Of a stretch of DNA of 64,000 nt, positions 54,131 to 64,000 are shown in pieces (positions within the stretch are counted from its first letter, which is position 1; each line of letters begins with the position of its first letter). Both the position numbers and the translations under genes were made by a program. Under the pieces are notes generated by a model, which saw only the letters and a list, made by a program, of their open reading frames with translations, searched no databases and was not told where the DNA came from. The stretch is from Paraphysomonas bandaiensis (Eukaryota > Chrysophyceae): contig CBFFRP010000218.1 of NCBI GenBank assembly GCA_965644295.1, forward strand, positions 124,001 to 188,000, in the 5' to 3' direction.

Positions 54131-55284
54131 CTAATCGCAGCCTATGCTAATAACTTTCAGCCTTCTGTTCATAGACTTCAATATCCCTGCACATACGCGA
54201 CCAGGGCCTATTTCATACGCTCGCTGAAATTCAGAACTCTTAATTATCTTTAACATTGACGACTCCCACTGCACAGGCCTTACAACTTGCTCTAATAATG
54301 CCTGCTTCGTGCTGTCGACATCATTGTGCATTTCTGCATTCACGTTGGCTACCACGGGAATTCTAGTGGGGTGAAAAGTTACAGAATCTAATGCATGACA
54401 AAGTTGTGCCTGTGCACTGGCCATATAGGAAGTGTGAAATGCACCAGCAACAGGAAGGGGAATCACTCTTCTGGCTCCATGAGTGTGCATTGCCCGGTCT
54501 GCAGCGAGATTAAGGGCGCCAGCGCTACCAGAAACAACGTAGTTCTTGCTGCAAAGATAATTTCCTATCGAAATATGCTGTCCTAACTCTACTTCGATGG
54601 ATTTACACATATTTTCTACAACTTCAGCCTCGAGACCCAGTATTGCCATCATTCCACTGGGCTCCCGATCTGAAGCTACTTGCATTGTTTTCCCACGGAC
54701 ATGCGTGATGCGAACCCCATCAGCAAAAGAAAAGGCTCCAGCAAAACATAATGCCGAGTATTCACCTAAAGATAGTCCAGCAGCAATCTATATAGTATAT
54801 ATAAGTAAGATATATAGTATCAATATAATAAAATCAGAACATACAGTGCATGAATCATAAGTTTCTCTATCCTGATGTTTTAGTTTTTCAAGTGTAGCCA
54901 TACTTGAAACAAAGATAGCAACTTGTGCAATTTCCTATACAATCAGTTACATATATATATAAATGAATTGTTTTATACTAACAGTCTTATCTAGATAACT
55001 CTGTGGACCATCCGTACATGCTGATAGTAAATTATAATGAAGTATAGAGCTGGCCTCTTCAAACATATCATACGCTGGTTGATATTCTTTACATAAATTA
55101 TATGCCATTCCTTTAATTTGTGAACCTTGACCAGGAAATAAGAAAGCAACCTAAAATATATACAGTGATATATATATATATATATATGTATGTGTGTATG
55201 TGTATATACCTCACATGACAAGCATCTTTGTATACTACCAACTATAGTATGGTGTATTCTACGTGGAGTATATATAGAATACAT
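54131..55284 (-). CDS. MCAT: Malonyl-CoA:ACP transacylase
   Basis: Four exons: 55284-55210, 55150-54983, 54934-54845 and 54787-54131. All introns are GT-AG (53-60 nt), all junctions are phase 0, and the product is 329 residues. The signatures are FLFPGQGSQ (28-36), the nucleophile elbow GLSLGE with Ser117, the malonyl-binding Arg in VRGKTMQ (142), GAFHTSYM with His229, and the C-terminal EIGPGRVCAGIL. The enzyme loads malonate from malonyl-CoA onto acyl carrier protein for type II fatty-acid synthesis. The first 25 residues (MYSIYTPRRIHHTIVGSIQR) are basic and free of acidic residues until the end, suggesting a mitochondrial (or plastid) transit peptide. Length and active-site residues match the FabD/MCAT family. 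Confidence 0.92.
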
Positions 55285-55376
55285 TAATCTTTAATGCTAA
55301 TGAGGTTCTTATAGTGATGATATGAATATATGGACCTTCAATTGAACGATGAAGTGAGTAATACAGCTATAGCTAA

Positions 55377-55515
55377 GTATCGGCATCCTTTGTATATTTT
55401 TGCCTCTAATATTGAGTCAATAATTATGTGTATTCCAGCCGTAGTTGTATATCAGTAATATAGAGGAATTTTGCTTCAATATATTTCCGAAAAATAAGAT
55501 GCTGACTGCTGATAC
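55377..55515. mobile_element. Foldback-MITE single unit, copy 2
   Basis: 139 bp beginning GTATCGGCATCCTTTGTATA and ending AAGATGCTGACTGCTGATAC. It is about 85-90% similar to one arm of the palindromic element at 41924-42225 and to the unit at 63184-63319. Short inverted termini (GTATCGGCA with TG-CTGATAC) bound it. Confidence 0.8.
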
Positions 55516-55791
55516 ACCTATGTGTTTATATGCGGCAGTGTTATCTACTGCTGTGTGTATGTATGTATCACTGTATGAAGATACTAGAAACTACATTTTG
55601 TCAGGATTTTAATGTGATATCCTGATTTCTAGATTCCAAAACCCTTAAAATCCGGTGTTTTGATATGGTAACCTACAACGTCGTAAGGTATACAAGTTCT
55701 TGGACCAGATAATCATTAACATGCATATAGAACATACAGTTAATATTAAAATTATCACAGATGCTGATTGTAAAACTATATTTTCGGTAAA

Positions 55792-56229
55792 CTATGCAGT
55801 ATATATACCTTCTGTATCAGTATCATACATCAGAAGTTGTCTCGGTGTAGGATCCACATACCGCAGAGTGACTGCTGTGTATGTGTTCTGGATTGAGAGC
55901 AGTGCTCTTAGGGTGTAATGCGCAGGTAACCAGGCCAACGGTGGTGCCCCATCCAAAGCTAGACTTCCAGCGACTCGCCAGGTATTTCGGACAAACAAGA
56001 TTATACGTAACCTCAAGGTTAACACTTCTATGTGTAAATTACATCCCCTCATATAGTAAAGTGAAGGGTGGATGTGGCCGCTGCATAAAAGAAGGCCCTG
56101 GAACTGGTTCAGATGCATTTTCTCAACGAGGTAAAACAAGTCATTGTAATCAGAAGATTTCACAATCACTGGAACCTCGCATGATTTTACTACTGTTTTA
56201 TCGGAATATTTAGCATCAGCGAATACCAT
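55792..56229 (-). CDS. Uncertain ORF, possibly an exon-containing gene remnant
   Basis: A 145-codon frame whose parts look protein-like (SCEVPVIVKSSDYNDLFYLV near the start, WLPAHYTLRALLSIQNTYTA near the end) and whose middle may contain an unrecognised intron. No family is recognised. The frame is open a little upstream of the ATG as well (HHGGNSVVD). It may be part of a gene with short introns, a gene fragment, or chance. Confidence 0.3.
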   Translation of the reverse strand: MVFADAKYSDKTVVKSCEVPVIVKSSDYNDLFYLVEKMHLNQFQGLLLCSGHIHPSLYYMRGCNLHIEVLTLRLRIILFVRNTWRVAGSLALDGAPPLAWLPAHYTLRALLSIQNTYTAVTLRYVDPTPRQLLMYDTDTEGIYTA

Positions 56230-56695
56230 GTCGACTACTGAGTTACCACCATGGTGAGCAGCATCACTATTGAACGTATACTAAAGTTGATGACTCATAA
56301 AGGCGTATTGAATGTTTATTTGTTGTTGTCTTTGTACTGTTATGGGCACCTGATTTCTTTCATTCTGCTGTTGCATGTGCATTTTATATTTTATATACGT
56401 TAGATGTGCAATCACGGGCCACCTAAATACTTTGGCAGTGTATGTGAATGCAGATTTAAGCTTAGTAATAGTAATAAGAATTTTGTGACTATGAATACTG
56501 AAATGTAAGAAAGTGAATAATGATGTAGAACATACAACGGAAAAATTAGATATTTTATTATTTTATGTGTATACAATATACTGCAGTAGAGTGTAAGCAT
56601 AAAGAGCAATATACATGTATGTGTTACTAAGTGTCACTGACAATGACAATCGTTGTAATGACAATCATGAATTCTGAACAGATACTATAATTAAA

Positions 56696-56807
56696 TTAAA
56701 TATTGAAATAGTATTGTAGGGCCGGTTTAAAAAATCCATCAATACTATTGATTATTGATGGAACGCTACCTAACAATAGTATTGCAATATATTGTTCCCT
56801 ATCCCTG
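56696..56807. mobile_element. hAT element fragment (right end)
   Basis: About 110 bp ending AATATATTGTTCCCTATCCC-TG, matching in reverse the left end of the 801-bp element at 16538, including GATGGAACGCTACCTAACAA and a CCGGTTTAAAAAATCCATCA segment. No left end is present. Only one arm remains. Confidence 0.75.
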
Positions 56808-57044
56808 GCTTGTGATGTATTTGTCCTTGAACAATATGATTCATATATGTATCTTAGATTAAGATGATCCTTGTAATGTGTGTACTGAATGTATATGCAG
56901 TGTACTTTACTACAAACCCTTGTAGTAGTAGGTGCATTTATTTTTCCCAACAGCATAGATAGGCGGCCTGAAAACACATAGCATTTATAATAACCATTAT
57001 CACATTGGTTATTCAAAACTAGAAAAAGATTCAGCAATGAAGAA

Positions 57045-57335
57045 ATAGCATGGCGAAGAGCAAATTGTCTCTTCGTACCTGATCCTTGATGCTTCTAATA
57101 AGAAAGGTACTAACATCAACCTAAAGCCACTTAATACTCGTGGAGAGTTACTCAGAACTCCCTTGATGCGGATATTGTGTTTTCCATGGGAGAAAACATC
57201 AAGGGGCTTCTGAGAAACTCTCCCATTCCTTCAACGAATATTCAGTGGCTTTAGATTGATATTGTTACCTTTTTTATTGGGAGCATCTAGGATCAGGTAC
57301 GAAGACACAATATGCTCTTCGCCATGCTCCGGGAC
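57045..57335. repeat. Inverted repeat of a coding fragment
   Basis: 57045-57165 and 57180-57335 are inverted copies, roughly 80% similar, with a short spacer. On the minus strand the right arm reads EHGEEHIVSSYLILDAPNKK, and on the plus strand the left arm reads HGEEQIVSSYLILDASNKKG; both continue NINLKPLN. A transcript across the region would fold into a hairpin of over 100 bp. Confidence 0.8.
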
Positions 57336-57600
57336 AAATTCTGCACTTAAATGTGCTGCAGACCTGGCAGCAGCATCCCCCATGGTGTCGGCGCTATGAA
57401 TCAAAGATTCTATGATCTCCCCATGGTGTCGGACAGAACACCGAAAAACATCGCAAGGACTATTGAAATGCACAGACTCATTTTTTCTAGTGACACCCCG
57501 CATACCTAACATTGCCATCTGTTATCACGGGATCGATAGCTATTTCACCCGGTGCGTTGAGCTCTTTGACGATAATCCTTTGGCAGAGTGTAAGACTGAA
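57231..57600 (-). pseudogene. Unrecognised gene fragment adjoining the inverted repeat
   Basis: A minus-strand reading with a plausible short GT-AG intron (GTATGCGGGG...TTTCAATAG, about 57510-57465). It joins KELNAPGEIAIDPVITDGNV to SPCDVFRCSVRHHGEIIESL and runs on through AEFVPEHGEEHIVSSYLILD to a stop at 57231. The conserved-looking sequence suggests a real protein exon pair, but no family is recognised and no start or further exons could be placed. It may be a partial gene copy. Confidence 0.35.
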
Positions 57601-57603
57601 TGA

Positions 57604-58234
57604 TAAAGGAAGAAGATCTTCAGAGTTGGGATGATGTATATTATAAATTAGAGAGTACTATATGACCATAAGGAAAGATATGACACAGAGATCATTTTGA
57701 GTCCATTTTGTCATTAGTTTCCTCAGACAAAAAGACATTTAAATGCTATGAAAATCAATGTTCTCGCGATATATCACGATCTCACTTCCTCATGTGGACA
57801 ACACTTGCACTGAACTGATGTGTTGTTGGGACATACAGCAGTATTTTCTTCCATATATTCGTCAAAAAACAACATGTATCAAAAAAACCTGGATTTTTTT
57901 TGCTGGATCCACTTATTCGTATTGTAATACTGTATATACCACCGTATAAAGGTACACAACACATACTGTAGCTATGTAAGAGGTACAGTACAGTGCTAGG
58001 AATTCCTACCAGCAGAAAGAATATACTGCTGTACGACACTCTGCTGCTACTGCTGTATAGTATGAAAGAATCTGCCTGATACGAACTTTACCATATACAG
58101 AGCAGAGTGGATCTATCCATCTATCTGCTTATGTATGCACACAACTCTCATTCAATTCAATTATTTACCTCATCCTATTCATAACCATAGATTCTTCATT
58201 ACCCCCCCCCCTCTCACAGACGACTGTAAAGAGC
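57604..58234. other. AT-rich spacer upstream of dihydroorotase
   Basis: No gene seen. A C-rich run (CCCCCCCCCC at about 58202-58211) lies just upstream of the dihydroorotase start. Confidence 0.4.
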
Positions 58235-59485
58235 ATGGACAGTGTAGATCACCTTGATATCAATATACCAGATGACTTCCATCATCATTTAAGGGACAAT
58301 GACTGTATAGGGAGTGTATTAGTACATGCCAGTCAAAACTTTGGAAGAATAGTAAGTTATTTTAGATAATTATGATGTAGGATGTAACGACTTGTTGTGT
58401 AGATCGCAATGCCGAATACTGTCCCACCTATTCGCACTGTGGACGATGCACTCGCATATCATGCAGTATGTGTTATTGTCATATAGATATTACTAAGTAA
58501 TATTGGTATAGAGAATCATGGACCAGCTTCCTACATCCAGTAATCTGAAAGTGATGATGACGTTATATTTAACTGATAAAACGACGTAAGTTCCTACACA
58601 TATCCGCTGTCGTAATGATGTGATAAGATAGCCCTGAAGAAATACGTCGAGCAAAGGAAACAGGAATTGTATATGCCGTGAAACTTTATCCTGCGGGTGC
58701 CACGACTAACTCTGAATTTGGTGTGGAGAATATGGGAAGTCTCAAAGAAACCCTACTTGCGATGAGTGATATCAGTATGCCGCTTCTAGTTCATGGAGAA
58801 GTACCTGACCCAACAGTAGATATTTTCGATAGGGAGGCCGTATTTATAGACAATATTCTGAGGCCTATGAGAGCTGAGTTCCCTAACTTGAAGGTATAAG
58901 ACCCAATTTTTATTTCATCCTCAAACTTGACGGATATGCTTGCAGATCGTCATGGAACATATTACTACTTCCCACGCTGTTGATTTTGTTCTCGAAAGTG
59001 GCCCAAACACGGCTGCTACAATTACAGCCCACCACTTACTGTACAACCGGAGCGACATATTCAAGGGAGGCAAGATTCATCCGCATCTCTTTTGTTTGCC
59101 TGTACTTAAGCGAGAGAGGCATCGTCAGGCACTTGTTCAGGCAGCAACGAGTGGAAATCCCAAATTTTTCCTAGGTACTGATTCAGCCCCTCATGGTGTA
59201 GAGTCGAAGGAATGTGCGTGCGGATGTGCTGGTGTTTTTACAGCGCACGCAGCCATGGCGTTATACGCTGAGGCTTTTGAAGAAAACAATGCCCTGCAAA
59301 ACTTGAACGCATTTTCCAGTCAACATGGAGCAGATTTTTATGGTATTGAGAGGAACACGGGAACCTTGAGGCTGAGGAAAGAGTCTTGGACTGTACCCAG
59401 AAGTTACCAGTTTGGAAGTACAGAAGTGATACCCCTGAGGGCAGGAGAGACTGTGAAGTGGAAGATTGTAAGTAAATCGTTGTGA
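58235..59485 (+). CDS. pyrC: Dihydroorotase (PyrC type, homodimeric)
   Basis: Five exons: 58235-58351, 58403-58465, 58512-58585, 58632-58893 and 58946-59485, with GT-AG introns of 46-52 nt and 351 residues, the usual length for type II dihydroorotase. Metal ligands and motifs: [10 protein letters not shown] (H16, H18), IAMPNTVPP, the carboxylated Lys in [13 protein letters not shown] (K102), LLVHGEV (H139), EHITT (H177) and GTDSAPH with the catalytic Asp. The enzyme cyclises N-carbamoyl-L-aspartate to dihydroorotate, the third step of pyrimidine synthesis. It is a stand-alone bacterial-type enzyme rather than the animal CAD fusion, as is common in plants and protists. All catalytic residues are present. 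Confidence 0.95.
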
Positions 59486-60159
59486 TAGTTTTATTTTGAA
59501 GTCGTATAACTTTTCGAAAATCTTTTATCTTGTTCCGAAACAGTTTACGTTGCATCACATTAATTATAGTAATCACTTAGTAATGCTTCGTGTGTTTGCC
59601 GTGAATATTGTTATATATTTTTGCAATCTAGAGGGGCATGCTGTTCTACGTTAGAACATTATGATTCCTTGTTGAGAGCTAGAAAGACAATAGTAACCGC
59701 TACTTTGTCGTCTTTGCGTAAGACCTCTTGTGTATTCACCAAGTAGTATATATGGCGCAAAGTCTTTGGCCTAATTCTAAGCCATTTCAACTGCTCTTAG
59801 GAACACTACACCAGGTAACGGCTGTGTTCCCCCATCCCGGAAAAAACTGTAAAAGAGGTAATTCGAAGCTTGTAACACTATGGTTACGACATATGCCTCT
59901 ACTACAATTACAATTATACAAGCATTTTTATATAATAATACTGTCAAATATGATGAAACATTTTATTATTATAGAATTGATTTATAAATATATACTCCCT
60001 CATGAAATGGCATTGTAGATTATAACACACTTCAGTAACCATATCACTAAGTGTATATAGTAGCATGCTGATTGACATCCATACGAAGGAAAAGTACATC
60101 GTGTAACACGATGCACCCACGTTTATACTTACATATATTATCACTACGAGTATACGCAA
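59486..60159. other. Intergenic spacer
   Basis: No supported gene. A short frame at 59752-60016 is mostly low-complexity and not convincing. Confidence 0.4.
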
Positions 60160-60435
60160 TCATGCAAAAGAGTTTCCGCTATACATCCATTGTGTATTTT
60201 CTATTTCTTTCAGAAGACCATATAATTTCTCCTTTGTAGCTTTAGCAACTTCTTCTTGAGCTGAGTTTACATCAGGTTGACTATTGGCATCCATTTTAGT
60301 AGCTATAGCTGACCAAGAGTCAATCACAGATTCCGTTTGTAAAGAATTAATAAAATGTGATTTTCTTCGTGATGGTGACTGTGATAATCTTACACCACTG
60401 AGTCGTCTGTTTGATGGACTTCTAGATGAACTCAT
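60160..60435 (-). CDS. Small conserved-looking hypothetical protein
   Basis: 91 residues. The N-terminal half is Ser/Arg/Pro-rich (SSSRSPSNRRLSGVRLSQSP) and likely phosphorylated. The C-terminal half is a helix (EEVAKATKEKLYGLLKEIEN) ending in WMYSGNSFA. No family is recognised. The composition of the C-terminal helix differs from random sequence and the ATG follows a stop closely, so a small real gene is plausible. Confidence 0.45.
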   Translation of the reverse strand: MSSSRSPSNRRLSGVRLSQSPSRRKSHFINSLQTESVIDSWSAIATKMDANSQPDVNSAQEEVAKATKEKLYGLLKEIENTQWMYSGNSFA

Positions 60436-60880
60436 TTCGTAATAATTCTATGAATAATATATCCTTGTAATGGCATTACTTGCAACTATGGGCCTGCTTG
60501 TCATAGAGACACAACCATGCATGGTATACTCTGTGTGAAATATACCATATTTGAACGGTTATTAGTTTCATATGTTAACATTTGCTGTATTTTCCCACAA
60601 AAATAGGAATTTTTATCTACAAATCTTATAAATATTGGGATTTCAGTATTCCGTATTGCAAACGTGTACATACAGATATCCCCCTCCCCATATACAGGGC
60701 AATATACTGTACGAACGAACCGGATTACTAGTAGAATATTCACCACGACAAGCAAAAGATCCAAAGCGATCAATTTGCTATGATTGCAATTGCAATACAC
60801 TCATATATCAATGCAATACATAGTAAACAACACATCATATAATCTTATCAATCATACATACATATATATCTAGATAAGAT
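60436..60880. other. Spacer between divergent genes
   Basis: About 445 bp between the small minus-strand ORF and the plus-strand acetyltransferase; no feature recognised beyond AT-rich sequence. Presumably it holds both promoters. Confidence 0.4.
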
Positions 60881-61750
60881 ATGACTGATCAAACTTTTAA
60901 TATTGAAACTGCTACAGCACAAAATGGTGGACTGGAGTTCATATTTGAGAATGGCAAACGTGAGGGCTGGGAGCCGGGGATTGACGATATGTCTGTGTTC
61001 CCAGCTGTCGATCCCACTGGCTTTTTCGTCGGAATTGTGGAGGGAAGGATAGTTGGATGTGTTTCTGGCGTTAAGTATAACGACGACTATGGATTTATCG
61101 GATACTACATCGTGCTGCCTGAAGAGAGGGGAAAGGGATACGGACTAAAGCTCTTTCAGCACGCAGTGAAGTATCTTGGGGATAGAAACATCGGCCTTGA
61201 TGGACTCCTTGTACAAGTTCCTAACTATCAGAAGAGTGGATTCCAATCATACCACGCAACTCCTCGTTTCCAAGGAAATGGTACTGGCCCGTCAGAGAGT
61301 GCAGCTGAAAATATTGTTCCTCTTTCGGCAGTAGACGCTGCTCAGCTGGCTGCTTATGATCGCAAGCACTTTCCTGCGCCCCGTGCTCCGTGGCTGCAGA
61401 AATGGATGGGAGGGATCCCTGGATGGCACACGGGCGCTTATATGGAAGGCGGTTCAATTCGTGGATACGCGGTTATGCGTCCTTGCATTACCGGTTTCCG
61501 CCTCGGGCCCTTGTATGCCGACACCCCTGATATCGCACGTAAATTGATGGCCTATATGCGCGCTCAGCTTGCAGAGAATCAAACTTTCTTTATTGATGTA
61601 CCGGAATGTAACCAAACTGGAATTGCTCTCGCAAAAGACGAACTCGGCCTTACCAAACTCTGGGACTGCATTCGTATGTACACTAAGGGTGAGCCCGAGG
61701 GAGTAAATTGGGGAGAAGTGTACGGAGTGTCGTCCCTTGAGCTTGGCTAA
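60881..61750 (+). CDS. GNAT N-acetyltransferase (DUF1248/YitH type)
   Basis: 289 residues, single exon. The N-terminal GNAT domain (about 1-135) shows VGIVEGRIVGCVSGVKY, the acetyl-CoA loop PEERGKGYGLKLF and VQVPNYQKSGF. A second, GNAT-like C-terminal domain (about 150-285) carries RAPWLQKWM, GYAVMRPCITGFRLGPLYAD and FIDVPECNQTGIAL. This two-domain layout is that of the YitH/DUF1248 group found widely in bacteria and in scattered eukaryotes. The substrate is unknown. The coding sequence is intronless and markedly less AT-rich than its flanks, so bacterial origin by transfer is possible, though other intronless genes exist here. Confidence 0.85.
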   Translation: MTDQTFNIETATAQNGGLEFIFENGKREGWEPGIDDMSVFPAVDPTGFFVGIVEGRIVGCVSGVKYNDDYGFIGYYIVLPEERGKGYGLKLFQHAVKYLGDRNIGLDGLLVQVPNYQKSGFQSYHATPRFQGNGTGPSESAAENIVPLSAVDAAQLAAYDRKHFPAPRAPWLQKWMGGIPGWHTGAYMEGGSIRGYAVMRPCITGFRLGPLYADTPDIARKLMAYMRAQLAENQTFFIDVPECNQTGIALAKDELGLTKLWDCIRMYTKGEPEGVNWGEVYGVSSLELG

Positions 61751-63183
61751 TTGCTTTTTAATTGTTGAACTCTATTTTATGAGGTGAAACGTTTTCACAT
61801 TCTGTCGTCGTACTCTTATGTATTTGACTGATAGTGACAACTACTTCTGTGTGCGTTAACTCAAAGAAATCAATAGTTTTGACAACCAAATTGTTTTGCA
61901 ATTAAATACTCGTTGGTATCCATGGTAGTATCTCTAACTTTAACTTCGTTGGGACTACCAGCAGACCTTACATATTTAGATTATTATTAGACGCCATTAA
62001 TTTTGATGTTATTATTCATCCCCCACAATCTTCACATTCATATATGCTTAACAACAAGGAGAGGCCATTGGCTTCTAGATTGACAATACCTTTCCCTACG
62101 ACTAGAAAGGTATAACCTATTAAGTGATTGCTAGAAATTTGCAAGACAATCACACTTCGTACTAATAAGAGAGTACTGATTTCATTTAAATTCACGATAA
62201 TATTATCCCCATTTTGTCTCAAAAAAGTGTTTTTTACCTGAATTAGGCTCAAACCTCAACTTTATTATTATGTTCGAACAGACACTAACTCCTATCTTAA
62301 TTATGATATATACAGTAATTTGAAAATGATTTCATGATAATAAAATTTTAAGCCAACCATAATTTATGAGCCATACTCAAAAGCAGATCACCAAATACTC
62401 CAAGTTTTATTCCATGTAAAGGATCATAATAGTATCAGTGATAGTGAATTAACCTCATTTACAGAACTTTGAAGCAATAGTTTTTACATGAGCGAGAGTT
62501 CATGTCTTCCTTTTCAGGGTTTGGGTCTTTCATATCAAGACTTTCATACATTATACACATAGCATTCGAGTGAGTTGCGCGAGCAGGGCTTATGCGTGAT
62601 GTACATGAGTGTAATTAAGATGCTAAAAACCAAGAAACCTCAAGTGACTACAATTTTTCATATTCATTATTACGTTTGTGCATGAAATGCGATACCTTGC
62701 AGTTGCTATTCCATAAGCAGCCTTCCGTGGTAAGGGTACATTCGTTGTAGCTATTACTATTGAAGTAGAGGATTTATTGTTTGAGTTAGCCTAGTACAAT
62801 ACTCATTCCCCTAAGCATATGTATAGATACTATTGATTTGAAACAATACTTTGCTCTTTCATTTGTTTAATCAGCAATCCAGCTACAAATTGCTATAAAT
62901 ACCTGTAAATTCTAGATATATTCGGTTTTCAACGCTTGCAAGATAAGGAGTAACATCCCTTGTCCATATTATGGTTAGAACTTGGGAAGATATAGCCTCC
63001 TTCTTACCTGTGGTTTCATGTAACTGAAAGATATCGCTCTCAAAAGATTCATCACAGTATACTGATGTATTATGCGGCTGTATACCGGTATATGATACAT
63101 ACATAGAGGTACTGCTGTACATCACTGTACATGTATGTATATATCTTTCTACAGAAGTTTTTTTAGTGGAGAACTTCACGACA
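61751..63183. other. AT-rich intergenic region
   Basis: No gene is supported. A 78-codon minus-strand frame (62252-62016) has a protein-like hydrophobic pattern (SNHLIGYTFLVVGKGIVNLE) ending in ECEDCGG but no recognisable family. The remainder is featureless. Confidence 0.4.
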
Positions 63184-63319
63184 TTATATATTTTTGTTGA
63201 AAGATGCCTCTAATATTGAGGCAATAATTATCTGTATTCCAGCCGTAGTTGTATTACAGTAATATAGCGTATTTTTGCATCAATATATTCCCGAAAAGTA
63301 AGATGCTGACTGCCGATAC
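63184..63319. mobile_element. Foldback-MITE single unit, copy 3
   Basis: About 136 bp containing GATGCCTCTAATATTGAGGC, ATTCCAGCCGTAGTTGTATT and AGATGCTGACTGCCGATAC. It is the same family as 55377-55515 and the arms of 41924-42225, with its first few bases lost. Confidence 0.8.
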
Positions 63320-63451
63320 AGAGTCTGTACCATTCTGTTGCTGTCTCTTGTATGTATGTATGTTATCATATGGATCTCACCGTATCACTCCATCAGTATC
63401 ACAGTGATATCTATATTAACCATCATTACTTCATATATTTAATTAGATAGT

Positions 63452-64000
63452 ATGGAAAACATTGAATCAGAGAGATTGAGACTTCGGAGAACATTTCGAA
63501 GTGGTAAGACCAAATCATATGAGTGGCGAATGCAGCAGGTAATGTACATACATACATACATACATACATAAACATACATACATAGATACATACATACATA
63601 TCGTATATATATCTTATTAATTCATATATGATATATTCGTTTAGCTCGAGCAGTTATTGAAGATGATAAAAGAAAATACTGGAGCGATGGAGGATGCATT
63701 GCGATTGGATCTAGGCAGACATCCATTTGAGTCTTCAGGACTTGATATCGCCATAATGGAGATGCAAATCAAATACATTATGAAAAACTTAAGGCATGTT
63801 TTGTATTTATTATCGTTCGTATACATATGTCACTGAGATATAGGAAGTGGATGCAGCCGTCGTATACTGGAGTAGAAGCTGTTGCTGCTCCTGCGGTGTC
63901 CGAAATGGTGTACGAGCCGTATGGTGTGTGTCTCCTAATCGGACCGTTTAACTATCCCATACAATTAGTGGTGAGCCAATCCTTTGTATTATGATTTACT
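63452..64000 (+). CDS. Aldehyde dehydrogenase, class 3 type (5' part)
   Basis: Exons 63452-63538, 63645-63793 and 63844-63970 (the last followed by GTGAGCC and the window edge) give 121 residues from the N-terminus. Motifs: RRTFRSGKTKSYEWRMQQLE, ALRLDLGRHPFES and EPYGVCLLIGPFNYPIQL, the last being the typical cofactor-domain segment of ALDH family 3 (fatty and aromatic aldehyde oxidation with NAD(P)). The catalytic Cys would lie beyond the window. Intron 1 contains short CATA runs. Intron 2 starts with GC (GCATGT...GATATAG), a GC-AG intron, and is the only non-GT donor seen in the window. Confidence 0.88.

Larger units (their letters stand above)
55285..56695. other. Intergenic region with MITE half-unit and an uncertain ORF
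   Basis: 55377-55515 is a single unit of the foldback-MITE family. A 145-codon minus-strand frame (56229-55792) is discussed separately. The rest is AT-rich without further features. Confidence 0.5.

Noticed and set aside
59728-60018. Short ORF after dihydroorotase
   Set aside because: Low-complexity C-terminal half and no similarity or splice support.

Overview
The window looks like nuclear DNA of a protist, most likely a stramenopile (oomycete, hyphochytrid or labyrinthulomycete relative). Four things point there. Genes are split by very short GT-AG introns, mostly 45-60 nt. A GPCR fused to a phosphatidylinositol phosphate kinase is present. A surface protein is built of P-T-G-Q repeats. 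The transposon families are those common in oomycete-like genomes. Intergenic DNA is AT-rich. No rRNA, tRNA or CRISPR array was recognised.

Layout. 1-3631 is a fragment of a polinton-like virus (PLV): three small ORFs, a duplicated hairpin segment, a penton gene, a basic virion-type protein and the first half of a major capsid gene. The capsid gene is cut by what looks like a short-LTR copia element, followed by a decayed hAT transposase (to 5530). Next come a RING-H2 membrane protein (8104-9747) and an AAR2 splicing-factor homologue (minus, 13625-12018). 13.7-17.4 kb is an accessory stretch: a CATA microsatellite, a tyrosine-recombinase-like fragment, an orphan ORF and hAT-derived elements with a perfect 8-bp target duplication. 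The GPCR-PIPK (minus, 21164-18035) and a secreted PhoPQ-related/AprA-like protein (plus, 25217-27597) are divergent genes. The long CATA array between them is split by a two-gene Harbinger transposon.

The centrepiece is 37130-29118 (minus): one eight-exon gene encoding about 2557 residues. It carries a myosin motor, IQ motifs and a coiled coil, then a complete phospholipase C module (PH, EF-hand region, X, Y, C2) and an Arg/Ser-rich tail. All seven introns are short and keep frame. The X box lacks both catalytic histidines, so this is a myosin joined to a pseudo-PLC. Further right are a MULE-type element filled by a 20 x 28-bp minisatellite, a desaturase, a foldback MITE, and a P-T-G-Q repeat surface-protein gene interrupted by a chromovirus with apparently identical LTRs. 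The right end holds malonyl-CoA:ACP transacylase, dihydroorotase, a GNAT acetyltransferase and the start of an aldehyde dehydrogenase running off the window.

How the genes relate. Two neighbouring genes concern phosphoinositides: the GPCR-PIPK should make PI(4,5)P2, and the myosin-pseudo-PLC has the domains that bind such lipids. The link is inference from domains. The metabolic genes (fatty-acid, pyrimidine and aldehyde metabolism) look like ordinary unlinked housekeeping genes. Spliced structures were worked out by hand from splice sites and frame; no alignment or RNA evidence was available.
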